Shown here in pieces: positions 10,443 to 22,829 of a stretch of 64,000 nt of DNA. Location: assembly GCA_964020975.1 (NCBI GenBank), contig OZ026617.1, positions 34,851,728-34,915,727 on the forward strand, in the 5' to 3' direction. The number at the start of each line of letters is the position of its first letter. The first letter of the stretch is position 1. Below the pieces are notes generated by a model, which searched no databases, was not told the origin of the DNA, and saw only the letters and a list, made by a program, of their open reading frames with translations. A program made the translations under genes and the position numbers. Source of the stretch: Hermodice carunculata. Lineage: Eukaryota; Annelida; Polychaeta; Eunicida; Amphinomidae.

Positions 10443-12604
10443 TGTTGATGGTAATGTAAAAAATATAAGCTCTTACGAACTTAATATGCATATGGCAAGT
10501 AGAATCTCATTATTTTCGCTCTGTTAGTCAATACGTTTTTAATACAATTTCGGGTAACAAAACGATAGTATTTCTGGATACGCTTTTCCATTTATAATGT
10601 GAATATAAACTGTGAGTGACTTACGTTGCACACTTTTGTCTCAGGTCAGAAGTGAAATTTGTACCGTCGCATTAGTATTGGAAGCTGAATGTGGATGTTT
10701 CGGTAGTTTTTTAATCTTTTCCTTTTGCTGTATTTGACATTGCTGGTATTTTTTTCTGAATTATGTGGTCGATTAAACGCACTTCTGATTCGTGACGCAA
10801 TGTAGTAGATAACCGTGTCTGATGTATAAATATAACATTGATCAAATTTTATATGTGGCAAATAAAGGTTCTTTATTGTTCGTCAGTAAGCCAGGTATCT
10901 AAGATACAGAGGAATGTTATACTTTAAATTACGCCCGACAACATGCACAACCGCAGTCATCATTGTTATCATGCATTTCATATTGATGTGCAATGCAATA
11001 CAATATCGAACATTCCGCAGTATCCACTGTTCTCCTTCATTCCATATTGATGTGCAGTGCAGTACAGTACAATATAAAACAGTCTACAGCGACTGCCTGC
11101 TTGCATGCGGCGCTGAAATGACATTTAATTACCATTGGCTAAAGTTTGAAGTGTCAATAATATATGCAGGTTTAACAGGAGCGTTGCATTTTTGCGAATT
11201 TTGTTGTAGTATGCGCATGCTTTGACGTATCTCTACACATACTTGTGCCGTTATGTGAATTCTTGCGAGGAATGAATATATACATATGTAATTATGACAT
11301 TTAAGACGACAATCACGTTAAAAATGCACGTGTCGTTGTGGTTACAACTACATGCAGATAAAACACACCAAGATATACCATTTGATAACAGTGACACCAA
11401 CTGTGGACAATACGTACCTACATCACATTAAGACAGTTACTACCCCATGTACGGAATAGTATGACCTGTACACTATGACACAAAACCATCAGCTGAGCCA
11501 TTAGGTCCAAATCCTGACTTTGCAGGCGTCTCTATGGTTTGGCTTAAAATAATACAAATAGGTTCTATCCCGTCTGATAAGCTACAGCAATACATTAATG
11601 TCATACTACTTGATACCTGAACTGTATCCTGCTTGAATGAGCCAAATTTTTCCCGATAAACATATCACGGATTTTTGGTTCCATTTTAATGCGTTTGCTC
11701 CTTACTTCGGATCAAGCGTACGGAGCCATTTTTGAACTCTGCCCAAATGCTTTTTTCATCAAATGTATAAAGCACATATAGAGAACAATATTAACTGCTG
11801 GGTACCAGGGATTCAGATAAGATAGTTACGTAAAATCAATGAAATGTCGAACCAACTATGTTGTATTATTCAATGAAAATATTTCAACACGAACGAAAAA
11901 TGTAATTTTGATCATTAATTCATAAATGTAACTTTTCATCATGGTATCATTATACCTGAATGGATAAAACTGATAAAAGCAAAGTTCATAAATTTTAATA
12001 GTTTACTTTACGCACATTTTAAAAGGAAAGTCAGCTTTTGCTTGTCTAATTTAAGACGATGCTGTAATATGTAAATACTGGTTGCCACGTCAAAGATTAG
12101 CTTGTCCGGTATTTTAAGCGAGTGGGAAAATTAGAGTGGTCAATGAATCAGGTATGTATAGATGATGTAAAATAAGTCACTGTCAAGAGCCGGACAACCT
12201 CTTAAGTAAGGTTAATAATGTCCAAATTCATCTTCTATGTACCAAGCCAAAGTCGTAAGCCCTTAGGCAAAAACAGCATCACAAAGAGTGTCAGAAAAGG
12301 GATTAATACTACTTGTAATAGCTGCTTTCATTCGGCTCTTTCTAATTCTCCTGTTCTTTGGCATCATAATTATTAATTTAATAACGATATCCGCCTAGTA
12401 AGGGTGTTGCCCCAGGAATTGTGCAGTTAGCATCATCAGCCACAGGGTTTCTATTTGCTACATTTGAAACACAGAGGACCTGCCCACTGGCTTACAAGGA
12501 TGAATTCCAACCCTTAATGTGACCGACCAAATGTAAACAATCCAGCGACTACAAGGCAGCTGGCTATACACATATCACGTTTCGCAATCACACGGAAACG
12601 TCTG

Positions 12605-12667
<63 letters not shown>

Positions 12668-13662
12668 TCTTGTCTTGTTTTAAAACAAACATACATATTC
12701 TAACACAATATCTCTGTACTAGAGATGTGATAAGGGCGAATCAAGCATGCATTGATTCTGTTCCAGGTATAAGTTTATCCACATTGCCCCTCTATCAAGA
12801 CTGAATGCTTGATAAATACACATGCTAACAATATGTCGAAGCTACGATACAATGGTAGCTTCAGTGCGCTGCAAGTGTTACATGCTCACAGATAACCAAA
12901 GGCATCAACGAGAGGCCAGTGAACAATGGAGCATCAATCTTGCATTCTATTTTAAAAAATCTACAACGGGAAGAATGATGCATCCTTTTTGGTTGAAGGG
13001 TGGTAGTAGTTAAGCCAGAAAGTGAAATGTTCTGCAACCCTTCAACATTTACAATACTTGGTACACATTCTACGCAAGTTCTATAATATCCCTGACCAAC
13101 CCTGTCTTATTCCTAACACATACAACTATACGTCTGCAAGGCTTTTAATTGTTACTATAGCATATTCAGCATTGGCGGGAAACAACCTATATCAGTGTAA
13201 ATGGCAATTACGAGACTCCATTAGGTAACTACGAGAATGCATTTCCAATCCTGACATATTTACACGTGCATTTATAGAAATCAACTCGTCCTCACCAGAA
13301 CAGGCCACATGATAAATTAAAAATATCAGAAGCTAAAAACAGTAATAAAGTACCTGTCACAACTATATACGCAGGTACTCCGTTGTGATACAACGCCTGT
13401 TAATTAATATAGTGCCAATTATTGTTCCACACATGTTTGGAAATAGTATAAACACTTAGAAGCATAAAGTCTAATTTGCTACAGGCCTTTGTATCATTTT
13501 CAATGATTGATAAAGGGGTGCCATTGACCTGAAAGGTGAGTTACATGAACGATATATACAAAGTGCCATGCAAACATTGTAAAATCAAAGTGATGTACAT
13601 CCCCAGTGTTCCGTGGCATTATAATTGTTCATCAAAGGAATATGTCCAGTGGCCCAGCCGGT
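10443..13662. other. Non-coding stretch 3' of the cysteine-rich gene
   Basis: No gene recognised in about 3.2 kb. It holds a short direct repeat (TTGATGTGCARTGCARTACA words near 10983 and 11047) and the (AT)n tract at 12608. The part just below 13663 would be the 3' UTR of the minus-strand gene. I did not see a canonical polyadenylation signal close to the stop. Confidence 0.5.
12608..12666. repeat. (AT)n microsatellite
   Basis: About 59 bases of pure TA dinucleotides, flanked by unique sequence with no inverted arms. Confidence 0.95.
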
Positions 13663-13790
13663 TCAAAAACGAAGTGTAAGTAAAACGACAACCGTCCACC
13701 ACAAGATTCTGCTCATGCTGTTTCTGCCGGAGGAACGGGAGGGACCATCAATGATTTGGTTACCCCGAACCGGTTGATTTGGAGGCGAAA
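13663..13790 (-). CDS. Terminal exon: linker plus hydrophobic (GPI/TM-like) C-terminus
   Basis: Acceptor CTTACATACAG precedes 13790. The exon enters in phase 1 and encodes about 41 residues before the stop. It starts SPPNQPVRGNQIIDGPSR, passes through a small-residue stretch SSGRNSMS, and ends in ILWWTVVVLLTLRF. A small-residue site, a short spacer and a hydrophobic run at the very end are the signature of a GPI-attachment signal. A short tail-anchored membrane segment is the alternative. The matching phase links it to the five Cys-rich exons upstream; there are no cysteines here. The next exon upstream that I can see is 15900-15775, and the intron between them contains a MITE-like element. 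Confidence 0.6.
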
Positions 13791-13929
13791 CTGTATGTAA
13801 GAAGTTACCACCATTACTAACACGATACACATTTAAAAATATGGGAGTAAAGTTGAATAGTCTCAATGAAACAAGCTAAACTTCCCATCGGCGAAACATA
13901 TCATTACAAAATTCAATATATAAAAGTTC

Positions 13930-14671
13930 CATTGACGGGTTGTAATTTTGGTGACCGGGTACCCGATATTCGGTTAGTGCAAACACGCGGGTACCCGTCG
14001 ATTACTACCCGATGTGGCATGCCAAAGCGATAAATAGCAGTACACAGATGTAATGGTATGGCCTATACATAAAACAGCAAATGCAAATACACCGATGGAA
14101 TCAAACATACATGTTGTGGAACACATTAATATACCAAAATTCATATTAACAATATTTCTATAAATAAAGTACTTTATTAAACAAAATGAAAAAACGATAA
14201 AGCTTGGACGAAAGTTGTCTGCTAGATGCCTCATTACCCAATCGCTTAGCAGACGAGGACCAAACACAAGCTAAGTAAGTATTAGTTCCCAACTATTTAC
14301 TATATATGAATATTTATGAGCACGCTTAATTTACTGCAGTGTAGAAATATAAAAAAAAAAAATCGGCCATTTCATGTTTTATTAAACAAGTTTTTCGGGT
14401 TAAAGTACGCAGTGTCCCAGAAAAAAACCTTTACCAGGGTACACTTGTAGGCGGTGTACCCAGGTATATCTTAACCAAAGGGGCAATGGGTTGGAACAAG
14501 TTTTCATGTTCCCGCTCGTCGTTTAATCACGTGAACTGACGGGAGTTCTCTCTTTCTTTTCGTATATATGTTCAGGTTTTTTAAAAAAAACGGGTGCCCG
14601 ATGTTACTACACGGGGCCGCTTTTTCTCTATAGTCCGGGTACCTGATCGGGTACCCAACTACCCGTCAATG
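13930..14671. mobile_element. hAT-like MITE candidate with CATTGACGGGT inverted ends
   Basis: Left end CATTGACGGGT (13930) and right end ACCCGTCAATG (to 14671) are perfect 11-base inverted repeats. Inside each end lie subterminal CGGGTACCCG-type words (near 13957, 13990, 14635 and 14648), also in inverted arrangement. No transposase frame is present and no clear target duplication was seen. Length of 742 bases and subterminal repeats suit a non-autonomous DNA transposon. The superfamily is a guess. It sits in the last intron of the cysteine-rich gene. Confidence 0.55.
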
Positions 14672-15774
14672 CTCTAATATATAATTAACTTAACGACGTC
14701 CATCTACGGCTTTTCATTCGCAGTCTTTCTCCTTGTTTTACTCCATGTGCGCACTAGGTACTTTACGGTCCATAATTTCCACAGCTACATTGCACTTATC
14801 AGAAGCGACTATAAACCGACTTGATCAATTAAGTGTTTTATATTCAAAAGTAAATATGTGCGCCACGAACATTTCTTTCAACAACCAAACCCACGGAAAA
14901 TCAAACTGACTATTTAAACACAAAGAATAATACACTTCAAGACCGTCTGACAAGTTTCACAAGGTTTTTTTGATCTATATAAAAAATACGCTTCTTTCTA
15001 ACCAGGGAAATTCATAACATAAACAGTCGTTTTTACATGGCTGACATACACTGGGTATACAGAATAAACCAATGTTCTATGACAATCAGTTGAAGTAGTA
15101 CGGTGAAAAGATTCAAACCTGATTGAAAGTAAAGTTGAACTTGTTATAATATATGTTGTTAAAATCGTTCAATAATAATGCAAACATGCAGAAGAGTTTT
15201 CTTTTTGAAGTTTTGAATCAGCTTGTATCGCGGTTATTCTTACAGGCTATGGAGTTCCACATGTTATATCCTATGGTATCTAGCAGTAAGGGGGTAGTCT
15301 ATAGGACTCTTCCGATTTTAAAAAAATCACTGTGATTTCAAAGACCGTAGACTTTTTTTTTTGCTTTCACTTGGCATTATGGTGCTTCATGCACGTTGAA
15401 GAACGTTCGATTCCGCCCCATCATCATCGCTTGATGTAACCGCACAAATTATTTCTCCGTATCTCGGATACAAATAACGAAAAGAAACAGAATGTGTACT
15501 GATTGCATATATCTACAAAACAGAACTCTGGTGTGTGGCGTTAACATCCATTGAGCGAACAGAGACACTGGTGCTTCACGAATTAAGAAAAATGCTGTTC
15601 CATGGAACAAAATGACTTTCCCGTGACTTGTGTCAAAGTACTACGATATATGTATGGTATTGCACATGATTGGTTTTTTATTGTGCTTCTAATATATAGA
15701 CGTTTACTGCTTGCATGCTATATGTCAACGTGACAAATTTCTTTATCAGTTTACGGCATTTTACATATACTTAC

Positions 15775-15900
15775 TTCTCATGCAGGTATGAGACATGTTT
15801 GTCTCTCCTGGACATCTACCGCAAAAGAGACCTTTCCCACAGAACCTTCCTCCGTTGGTCAGTTCGTTACATTCTGCTCCCGCTGGAAGATTTTTTGTAG
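15775..15900 (-). CDS. Cys-rich module exon, phase 1-1
   Basis: Acceptor ATGTGTTTTAG before 15900 with a T-rich tract; donor GAGAA|GTAAGTAT after 15775. 126 bases, phase 1 at both ends, encoding about 42 residues: TKNLPAGAECNELTNGG, then RFCGKGLFCGRCPGETN, then MSHTCMR. Six cysteines with a CGKGLFCGRC core give one compact disulfide module. The spacing departs from the EB-like modules in the neighbouring exons, with the C-x-C pair opened to C-x2-C. No stop in the spliced frame. It lies between the 16.2 kb module exon and the terminal exon. Confidence 0.62.
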
Positions 15901-16170
15901 CTAAAACACATAAATAAAACATTTGCCTTAAGTAAAATATCTCTGCAAATCGTCCATGTAGTTTTTTATGGGCAATCTTTATGTTTGCATTTTTTTAATG
16001 GTTGCCTCATGTTGCTAACCTTATACTATGGTAGCATACATGTGTTTGTTCAATCATTTTAGCCCATTGCTATAAATTCACCTGCTCAGTGACGATACGT
16101 GGACCTAATAAATATACAGAGATTATATAAGTAACTAAAAAATTGCCAGATGAAGGTAGCGAATAAATAC

Positions 16171-16305
16171 CTTGGGATGAGACACAGGTTCTCGTTACTT
16201 TATGGTATACTTTTCCTGAAGCACATCTACATTCCCCGTCAATGCATACAGATCCTGGGCTTCCTCCGCAGGCTTTGGAACTGCACCCTTTATCCCCAAC
16301 AGCCA
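16171..16305 (-). CDS. EB/EGF-like module exon, phase 1-1
   Basis: Acceptor TGTACTTGTCAG before 16305; donor CCCAAG|GTATTT after 16171. 135 bases, phase 1 at both ends. The peptide VAVGDKGCSSKACGGSPGS continues as VCIDGECRCASGKVYHK and VTRTCVSSQ. Six cysteines with the C-x5-C-x-C core (VCIDGECRC) form one complete EB-like module. EB modules are short extracellular disulfide domains of unclear ligand, common in invertebrate secreted proteins. An EGF-like label is equally defensible from cysteine spacing alone. Confidence 0.68.
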
Positions 16306-16682
16306 CTGACAAGTACAGCAATAAATACGTCTAACAATATTGAACAAAACTGGCAAGTCATTCAAAAGTCTACGGTTTATCTAATAGAGAGACATCGAGT
16401 TAGATAACAGGCACTTTTACACATCTATGCACAGTACAAAATGTGCGCGCAATAGAGAATGGGCTCCAAATTACACGTATGGTATGAATCTAGAAATTAC
16501 TACATGGTGGTACTTTTACAACAGCATGCAAGTATGTATATTTGACTGACAAACCTTGTCTAGTAAGCAAACTTTTGTCTTCACAGAAGGGTCATCTACA
16601 ATCCAAGTCCGCAACCGCAAAGATAAATCAAGACCAATCACATTGCTCTCGTGTCGGCTTTGTTAAATTGAAAAAAAGGGCG

Positions 16683-16684
<2 letters not shown>

Positions 16685-16764
<80 letters not shown>

Positions 16765-16795
16765 ATATATTTATATATATATTTATATATATATA
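16685..16795. repeat. (AT)n microsatellite, intronic
   Basis: About 110 bases of TA dinucleotides with a few interruptions (TTAT words near the right end). Confidence 0.95.
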
Positions 16796-16984
16796 AGTCA
16801 TTCCAAAATGAATTGTCCATTCCATTTGGACAATTTTGCCCCATCATCATATCTCCAGTTATACTCGTGGTAGAAGCACCACATTTTCACAGTGTGTGGA
16901 GATAGATTCTAGTAGTGAATTGGCACAATTTTATCAATATTACTTTACTCATAATTGAGTTATGGCATTATGAATATTAAAAAA

Positions 16985-17226
16985 TTCTCAGGAATTTAGG
17001 CAATTTCCTGGGATTTTAGGCAATATCCTGGGAATTTAGGCAATTTCCTGAGAATATAAGCGAGTTCCTAGGAACATATAATGCAAGACCTGGGAATTTA
17101 ACAGAACCCCCAGGAATATAATGGCAAATTCCTGGGAACATAACTAAAATCCCTGGAATATATTACTCAAGTCCCAGGAACATAGAGGTCAACGCCTAGG
17201 AACGCTATTCAAGTCCCAGGAATTGA
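16985..17226. repeat. Degenerate minisatellite of CCTGGGAAT words
   Basis: About 12 copies of a 19-22 base unit of the type TTCCTGGGAATTTAGGCAA. The middle Y-CC-WGG-AA core is better conserved than the spacer. Copies become more divergent to the right. Intronic on the minus-strand gene. Confidence 0.75.
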
Positions 17227-17661
17227 GATGAGATTGCTGATACATGTTATATTAGGAATGATTGCGGAAACAGTCTTGGCTAAAAAATTTAAAATATACA
17301 TCACACACAAATTACCGCTTGGCACTCTAGGTAAAAAAAATGAGGAAAAAAGGAAAAAACTAACAAACACAAAACATATAGATTTGAGACAAAACAACCT
17401 TAACAGCATACATATGGGAAAATAATGGTAATTTCAAAGCCTATTGGGTTAAAATCATCTGCAACAAATCTGTATGCCAAATCTTTGTTTATAACGATTA
17501 TGACGCATTTCAATAGTCACATCCTAAAATGGTATAACCTTCAACTAGGCCTTGAGATACAAAATTGAAACTAGAAAAGATGATTTGCTACATAGCAAAT
17601 CAGTGTGTGTGTCTTCAAAGCATATGGGTATGGCAATGTACAAGTATTTCATAACTCAGGA

Positions 17662-18164
17662 GAAGTTGGAATGGCATCTCCATCTATTAAAGCTTTGAAG
17701 TTTTCAAGATTTAAAATTTCTAATGGTGCTACTTAGCATAATTTAAATTGCTACAACTTTTGTTTTTAATTCAGTAGGTGCGCAATGGTCAACAACCCCA
17801 TAATAGAAGTTGAAATGACAGCTCTTTCTATTATAGTGTTGAAGATATTCAAAAATAAAAATTTGAGTACCGCTGATTAGCATAATATAAATTACTACAA
17901 CTTTTGTTTTAGATTCATTACATGTGCAATGGTTGATAACCCCCAGATAGAAGTTGAAATGACATATCTATCTATAATAGTTTTGAAGATACTCAAGTTT
18001 TGAAATTTCAAATACTGCTTATTAGCATAATTTAAATTTCCACATCTTTTGTTTTAGATTCATTACATGTGGAATGGCCAATAACCCCCTATACAAGTTG
18101 CAATCACATCTCTATCTATAATAGTTTTGAAGCTATTCAAGATTTAAAGTTTCAAATGCTGCTC
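17662..18164. repeat. ~144 bp tandem repeat, about 3.5 units
   Basis: GCATAATTTAAATTGCTACA-type words recur at 17737, 17880 and 18025, each followed by CTTTTGTTTT, an ATTCATTACATGTG-like word, AACCCCC and GAAGTTGAAATGACA. Period is 143-145 bases. The copies are moderately diverged, so the array is old. The right edge runs into a GA/GAAA microsatellite. Confidence 0.8.
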
Positions 18165-18202
18165 TGAGAGAGAGAGAGAGAGAGAAAGAAAGAGAGAAAG
18201 AG

Positions 18203-18277
<75 letters not shown>
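18165..18277. repeat. (GA)n/(GAAA)n microsatellite
   Basis: Starts as GAGAGA, passes to GAAAGAGA and then a pure GAAA tract; directly abuts the 144 bp tandem array. Confidence 0.95.
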
Positions 18278-20029
18278 AGAAAAAGAATATGGGAAAAAAC
18301 CAAAATTCCAGGAGTAAGTCAAATTGAACATATTAAGTTCTAGAACTGTAATAATGATCATGATTGAAAGAAAAAAGATGTCATAGATGTACTGAAAGAG
18401 TGATGGTAGGCAGACATCCTCCCTTATGAAGTACATCTATGAACTCTGAAAGGGAGTTTGAATGGATATATATGTATTGCAAAGTTCCTTCTTGTATGCA
18501 TAGAGGTAGTCATGCAAGAAGGCTGCAAAGAGGCAGAGCGGAATATCATTTAGTGTGTTTGTGTGTGTGGGGGGGGGGGAGGGGGTATGGGTATTTCCTA
18601 ACTAGCACCATACTGGCACACTGGGTGATGTGTTCCCAGACCAGCGAACTGGAGGCTCTCTTTTTTCTGTGTTTCAGGTCATCATATATGTTCACACTGG
18701 CCATTATGTTGGCATATTCCTATTATCTGTGCCCTATTATGGCAAAATTATTTCCTGTACTGGTGTACTGGGACACCCATCCACCCCCTCCTCCCTTTCC
18801 CTGGGTACAGGCTATCCAGTATATTTGAGTCCCACTTGTGATCTTTTACTACAAGTTGGGCCACTGCATAAACAGGCCAACCACTGTTAATTGCACGGAG
18901 GTGTACATGGTAAATTGGGTCATTGGTTGTTTTGTTGTATTGTGTTTACACAGCTAGTCAAAGGCTGCCTAAACCTGGTTGTGGGGGGCCAATGCAGCCA
19001 GTAGGAGATGGTATACTCTCCATGATCATGGACTAAAAAGACAACCGTGTGGGATTAGGTGTGGCTGAAGTCATCAAAACAACCCTATGCAAATCAGTCT
19101 CAATTATCAGCACTTATGTCTTGTAACTGACTACAATGCAAACATCCAATACATCCTGGTCAGAGACCAAGATTTCAAGTTTCAAAAGTTTCAACATTTT
19201 ATAAACAAACAAAATCTGAGACCACATATTTTTCTGGTTTGATGTACATACTGCATATGCATGTATTTCTCTTAAACAGCCTCATAAGACTGGTAAACCA
19301 AGTTGTTCAAAATAAGCCGGCACATATAACATTTTTACCCTCTGCTTCCAGGGCAGTGCTGACTACTCAGTTTTGTGCTCAAAACAATATTCAATGCGAT
19401 TTATATTGCTGACTTGGGTTAACTTTGGGGTGCCCACAACTTTGTGGCTAGAGTCATGCACTTTAAAACATTATGAACACCCTGTATCCCCCATCCCCAC
19501 CCCCTCACAAGTTCAACAGGGATCAAGACTGTGCAAGTCCTGGTCTCAGTGGTACAGTAGAACCTGCAATTAAAGACCACTATTGTGAGGGAACACCTGA
19601 CTTGATACATATATTGAAGGGAAGAAATTACATTTTTCCAAGAAATTGACGAAAGGAAGTCACTAAATTAGAATCAAATGCTAAAGGGATCCACTTTTGG
19701 TGAAAATTTACTTGTTAAGTGTTCAAAATTTTAATGGTACTAAGTTGGAATTTTTGGCTCGAACTGGATGCCAAGGTGATGGCGTGTTTTAGAAGGTACA
19801 TGTGTTTCATTCAATGATAACAAGGGAGACTTGCCACATTTTGGGGGTTTCTTAGCCCAGTGCCCAATCACATAAGATCGGGAATGTATATGTCATGGGG
19901 AAACAAAGTAAAACAATATATATATATATATGTATAGTAGAAACAGGATATTAATATTTGAGATGTACTAAGTTAATTTATATTACCATTTTTCATCAGA
20001 TTTGATTTCTTAGAAGAAATTTCACTTAC
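18278..20029. other. Intronic DNA without recognised genes
   Basis: Between the 16.3 kb and 20.0 kb exons. A 129-codon plus-strand frame (18439-18828) has a G-run and proline run but no family motif. Nothing else called. Confidence 0.45.
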
Positions 20030-20125
20030 AGTGTAGACATACATGCCCAGCAGCTTTGGTTTCACCTTTGGTACAATTGCAGATTCCCTTGTTACACGTT
20101 GCGACACTTGCGTCTTTGAGACCCA
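20030..20125 (-). CDS. C-terminal half of an EB-like module, exon phase 1-1
   Basis: Acceptor CTGCATTTTCAG before 20125; donor CTACACT|GTAAGTG after 20030. 96 bases, phase 1 at both ends. The peptide is VGLKDASVATCNKGIC followed by NCTKGETKAAGHVCLH. It supplies the latter half of an EB-like module (ATC-x4-C-x-C....C). The exon before it (21920-21732) ends with GEECNPITHKCCVYS, the front half of such a module. Joined by their common phase they make one complete module, which supports direct splicing between the two and an intron inside a module. Confidence 0.68.
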
Positions 20126-21731
20126 CTGAAAATGCAGCAGATACACTATAATTATCATCTAATTTGATCACTTCCATTGCAAATGATCTGGTAGCGCAGA
20201 TTATAATTTCAAAGAGAAATAAATGTACAGTTTGTTTCCGCTTTTCATGCTTGACACATAAATATATCAAAAGTTCAGTCTGCCCCTGTGTGGTTTCGTG
20301 AAACCTGTATCAAGGCAAAGTTTCAAGAAATGTCGGGACATAATTTTGTTTTACATGTCTGCACGAATATACCGCTTGCGGAAATGTGGGTTCCAATTGT
20401 TCATATTAACGAGGCAAAACAGTTTTTGTAACAACAATTTACATTTATTCCTTTCCCTTCGACGCAAGCATGCATTTAATTTCAACTTGTTTCAGTCCAA
20501 CTGTCTATACATTGATTTTGCTGCACAACAAATTTTATATTTAAGTGGCCATGGTGCAGCCGATTTTTATTTATTGGGATATATTTTTGTTGCCAATTGA
20601 ACACAGAATCTACGTTTTATTTGTATACTATTTGTTCTATGTCAAAAAAAAACCCATTCTGAGTTCCAAACAATGCGTTTATCAGTTGATACTTAATGTG
20701 ATAGCTCTTAAAGTGAGTTTAATGGATACAATATAGATTAATCTTGATCAGCAGATTGGCTGAAGATTTGGAATTTTCTGCCTCAGAATATTCCGGATAT
20801 TTCGGTGTCTTTACTTCGATAAGAAGAAAACTTCCCTTGAGGAATGAAGTTAAGTGTTGTCTGGAGAGCATAAATTAGGCAAACAGTTTTCCTTGGCACA
20901 GCGCGTTACCAGTTTCATGGAGACCTATTGGCCAGCTCTTTTGCACCAGCGTTAAATATTACATGCTACTCCGTGTTTTTTTTTAACAAAGACATAGACA
21001 TTTCTTGTTCAATTACGTCTTGCTTATTTATAGTGCGTCAGTAATTAAAGTGTAGCAGAATACTTATTTTAAGTAACCAAATTACATGACGTTGACTAGT
21101 TTATTACTTAGGCCTATAGTTAAATCTATATTAGTGAATATAAGTAAATGAATTTAAATAAATCTTCTAATGACAAGGTTAGTACATACATGTACTTGTA
21201 TTTACTTCAAAAAGAAACAATTGCTTATATGTATATCAATATCGGTCATTTATTCACGTTCACTCAAAATGAGCATTTCGTAGGTTTATAACAGGAAACT
21301 GAAAATTAGTCTGTATGAACACTCATAATTGCACAGCAGAGCTATCTGGAAATGAATCGTGCCTTCAGATCGGCTTGCCTGACATTCTATTTTAAACTCA
21401 AATATAAGTATCGGCCAAAAAATGTTTTTAAAAAATTGCTCCTACAACAATATCCATAGATACACACTTTCATGGAAAAAAATTTTTTCTGTTCGGTGTC
21501 AGGCCATAACCCCTTATTTGAACACTTCAACGAAGGCTGATGCAAATCCATCTCATGCGATCCCTCGGTAGCTGCAGACTTTTTATTATGTATGGCGCTT
21601 ACCATTTCTATAAACGCATGCAAAGCAACCGATAAGGATCAACGTACGATTGCGTGGACAACGGTACAATTTACCGAAGACCACATCAAATATTATGTTT
21701 CACAAATTTGAATGAAGCATCCCCAACTCAC

Positions 21732-21920
21732 TTGAATACACACAACACTTGTGGGTTATAGGGTTACATTCTTCTCCAATAAATCTTTCGTTGAACAGTC
21801 TGCATCCCATATTGTCATACGCTGGACTCCCATCCGTACACTTGCATGTACCGGAAACGCAGGCGGCACCAATAGGACACGAGTGCTCACTGGGATCACA
21901 AGCTTCGCCCAATTTTCTTA
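21732..21920 (-). CDS. One and a half EB-like modules, exon phase 1-1
   Basis: Acceptor GTTTTTGGACAG before 21920; donor TATTCAA|GTGAGTT after 21732. 189 bases, phase 1 at both ends. The first module reads VRKLGEACDPSEHSCPIG, AACVSGTCKCTDG, SPAYDNMGCRLFNERF. Its C-x6-C-x5-C-x4-C-x-C-x11-C spacing is the clearest EB-type pattern in the window. A second module begins FIGEECNPITHKCCVYS and is completed by the next exon. No stop in frame. A predicted extracellular segment of the gene model. Confidence 0.72.
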
Positions 21921-22829
21921 CTGTCCAAAAACAGTTATACATTGATGTATTTAGCTGTCCTTCAACATTTTCTTCATTTTCTAGATAGTATTCACGGTAC
22001 GCAGCGGCAAGGAAAAATTGGCCTTTCTTAATAATTATGGAGAATGAGAATAATTATGGCTCCAGCTTAATAGTGCCGTGATATAGAGTTGAGAAAAAAA
22101 TAACACTTTACAATAATATTGGAGGAGGTACACAATTTAATTCAAAAATGGTGAAAATATTGAACTACCTCTGAATAAAATCCGCAAATAAAAGCACATA
22201 TGACAATGAACCTTTAATATCCTTTAATGTATATCAATGAGAAATGACAAAAAAATTTACAACAAATGTATATTCCATTTTCGATTTAGATTCAGTGCGA
22301 CTAGGAAGAGTGACCAATTAGGAAACTGTTAAGACGGGCACAAGTTGCATACAATTAAAGTAGAATAAGTCGGTGGCTACATGACATATACTTTTAAATT
22401 TGTGCTAGAGGAGCATACGCCAAAGTCACTAAGTTTGCACATTTTAATCGGGCTATGACATTTTCACAACAGCGCGATCGGTACGCCCCTTTGTAAGGTG
22501 GAAGCAGTTAAAAAGTGAAAAAGAGAACGGTACAAAAGGGTATCTGGAAGAGGGAGGCTGCAACTCTATCAAAACGGCGAAGATCAAAACTATAGACACT
22601 ATACTATTTTATCCAATGTTACATTTTCTTGAACTGAACAAAACCAAACTTTTTGAGGTGTGACCAATACAAATGCGGCAAGGAACAAGTTGTTACAACA
22701 CCATGGGAGGAGGGGTCGCAAAAACGGCAATTCAAGTTATGTAACAGGAAAGGTCACGCATAATATTTGAAAGTTTTTTGCTTGACGAATACTTATTTGT
22801 GTCTACTAATTTCTCCTGTTTCCAAGCTT

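Noticed and set aside
18439-18828. 129-codon plus-strand frame
   Set aside because: Contains G-run and P-run from low-complexity DNA and no homologous motif.
19419-19610. Minus-strand Cys-containing frame as another exon of the modular gene
   Set aside because: Entry phase would be 2 and exit 0, which does not match the phase-1 pattern, and the Cys spacing is not module-like.
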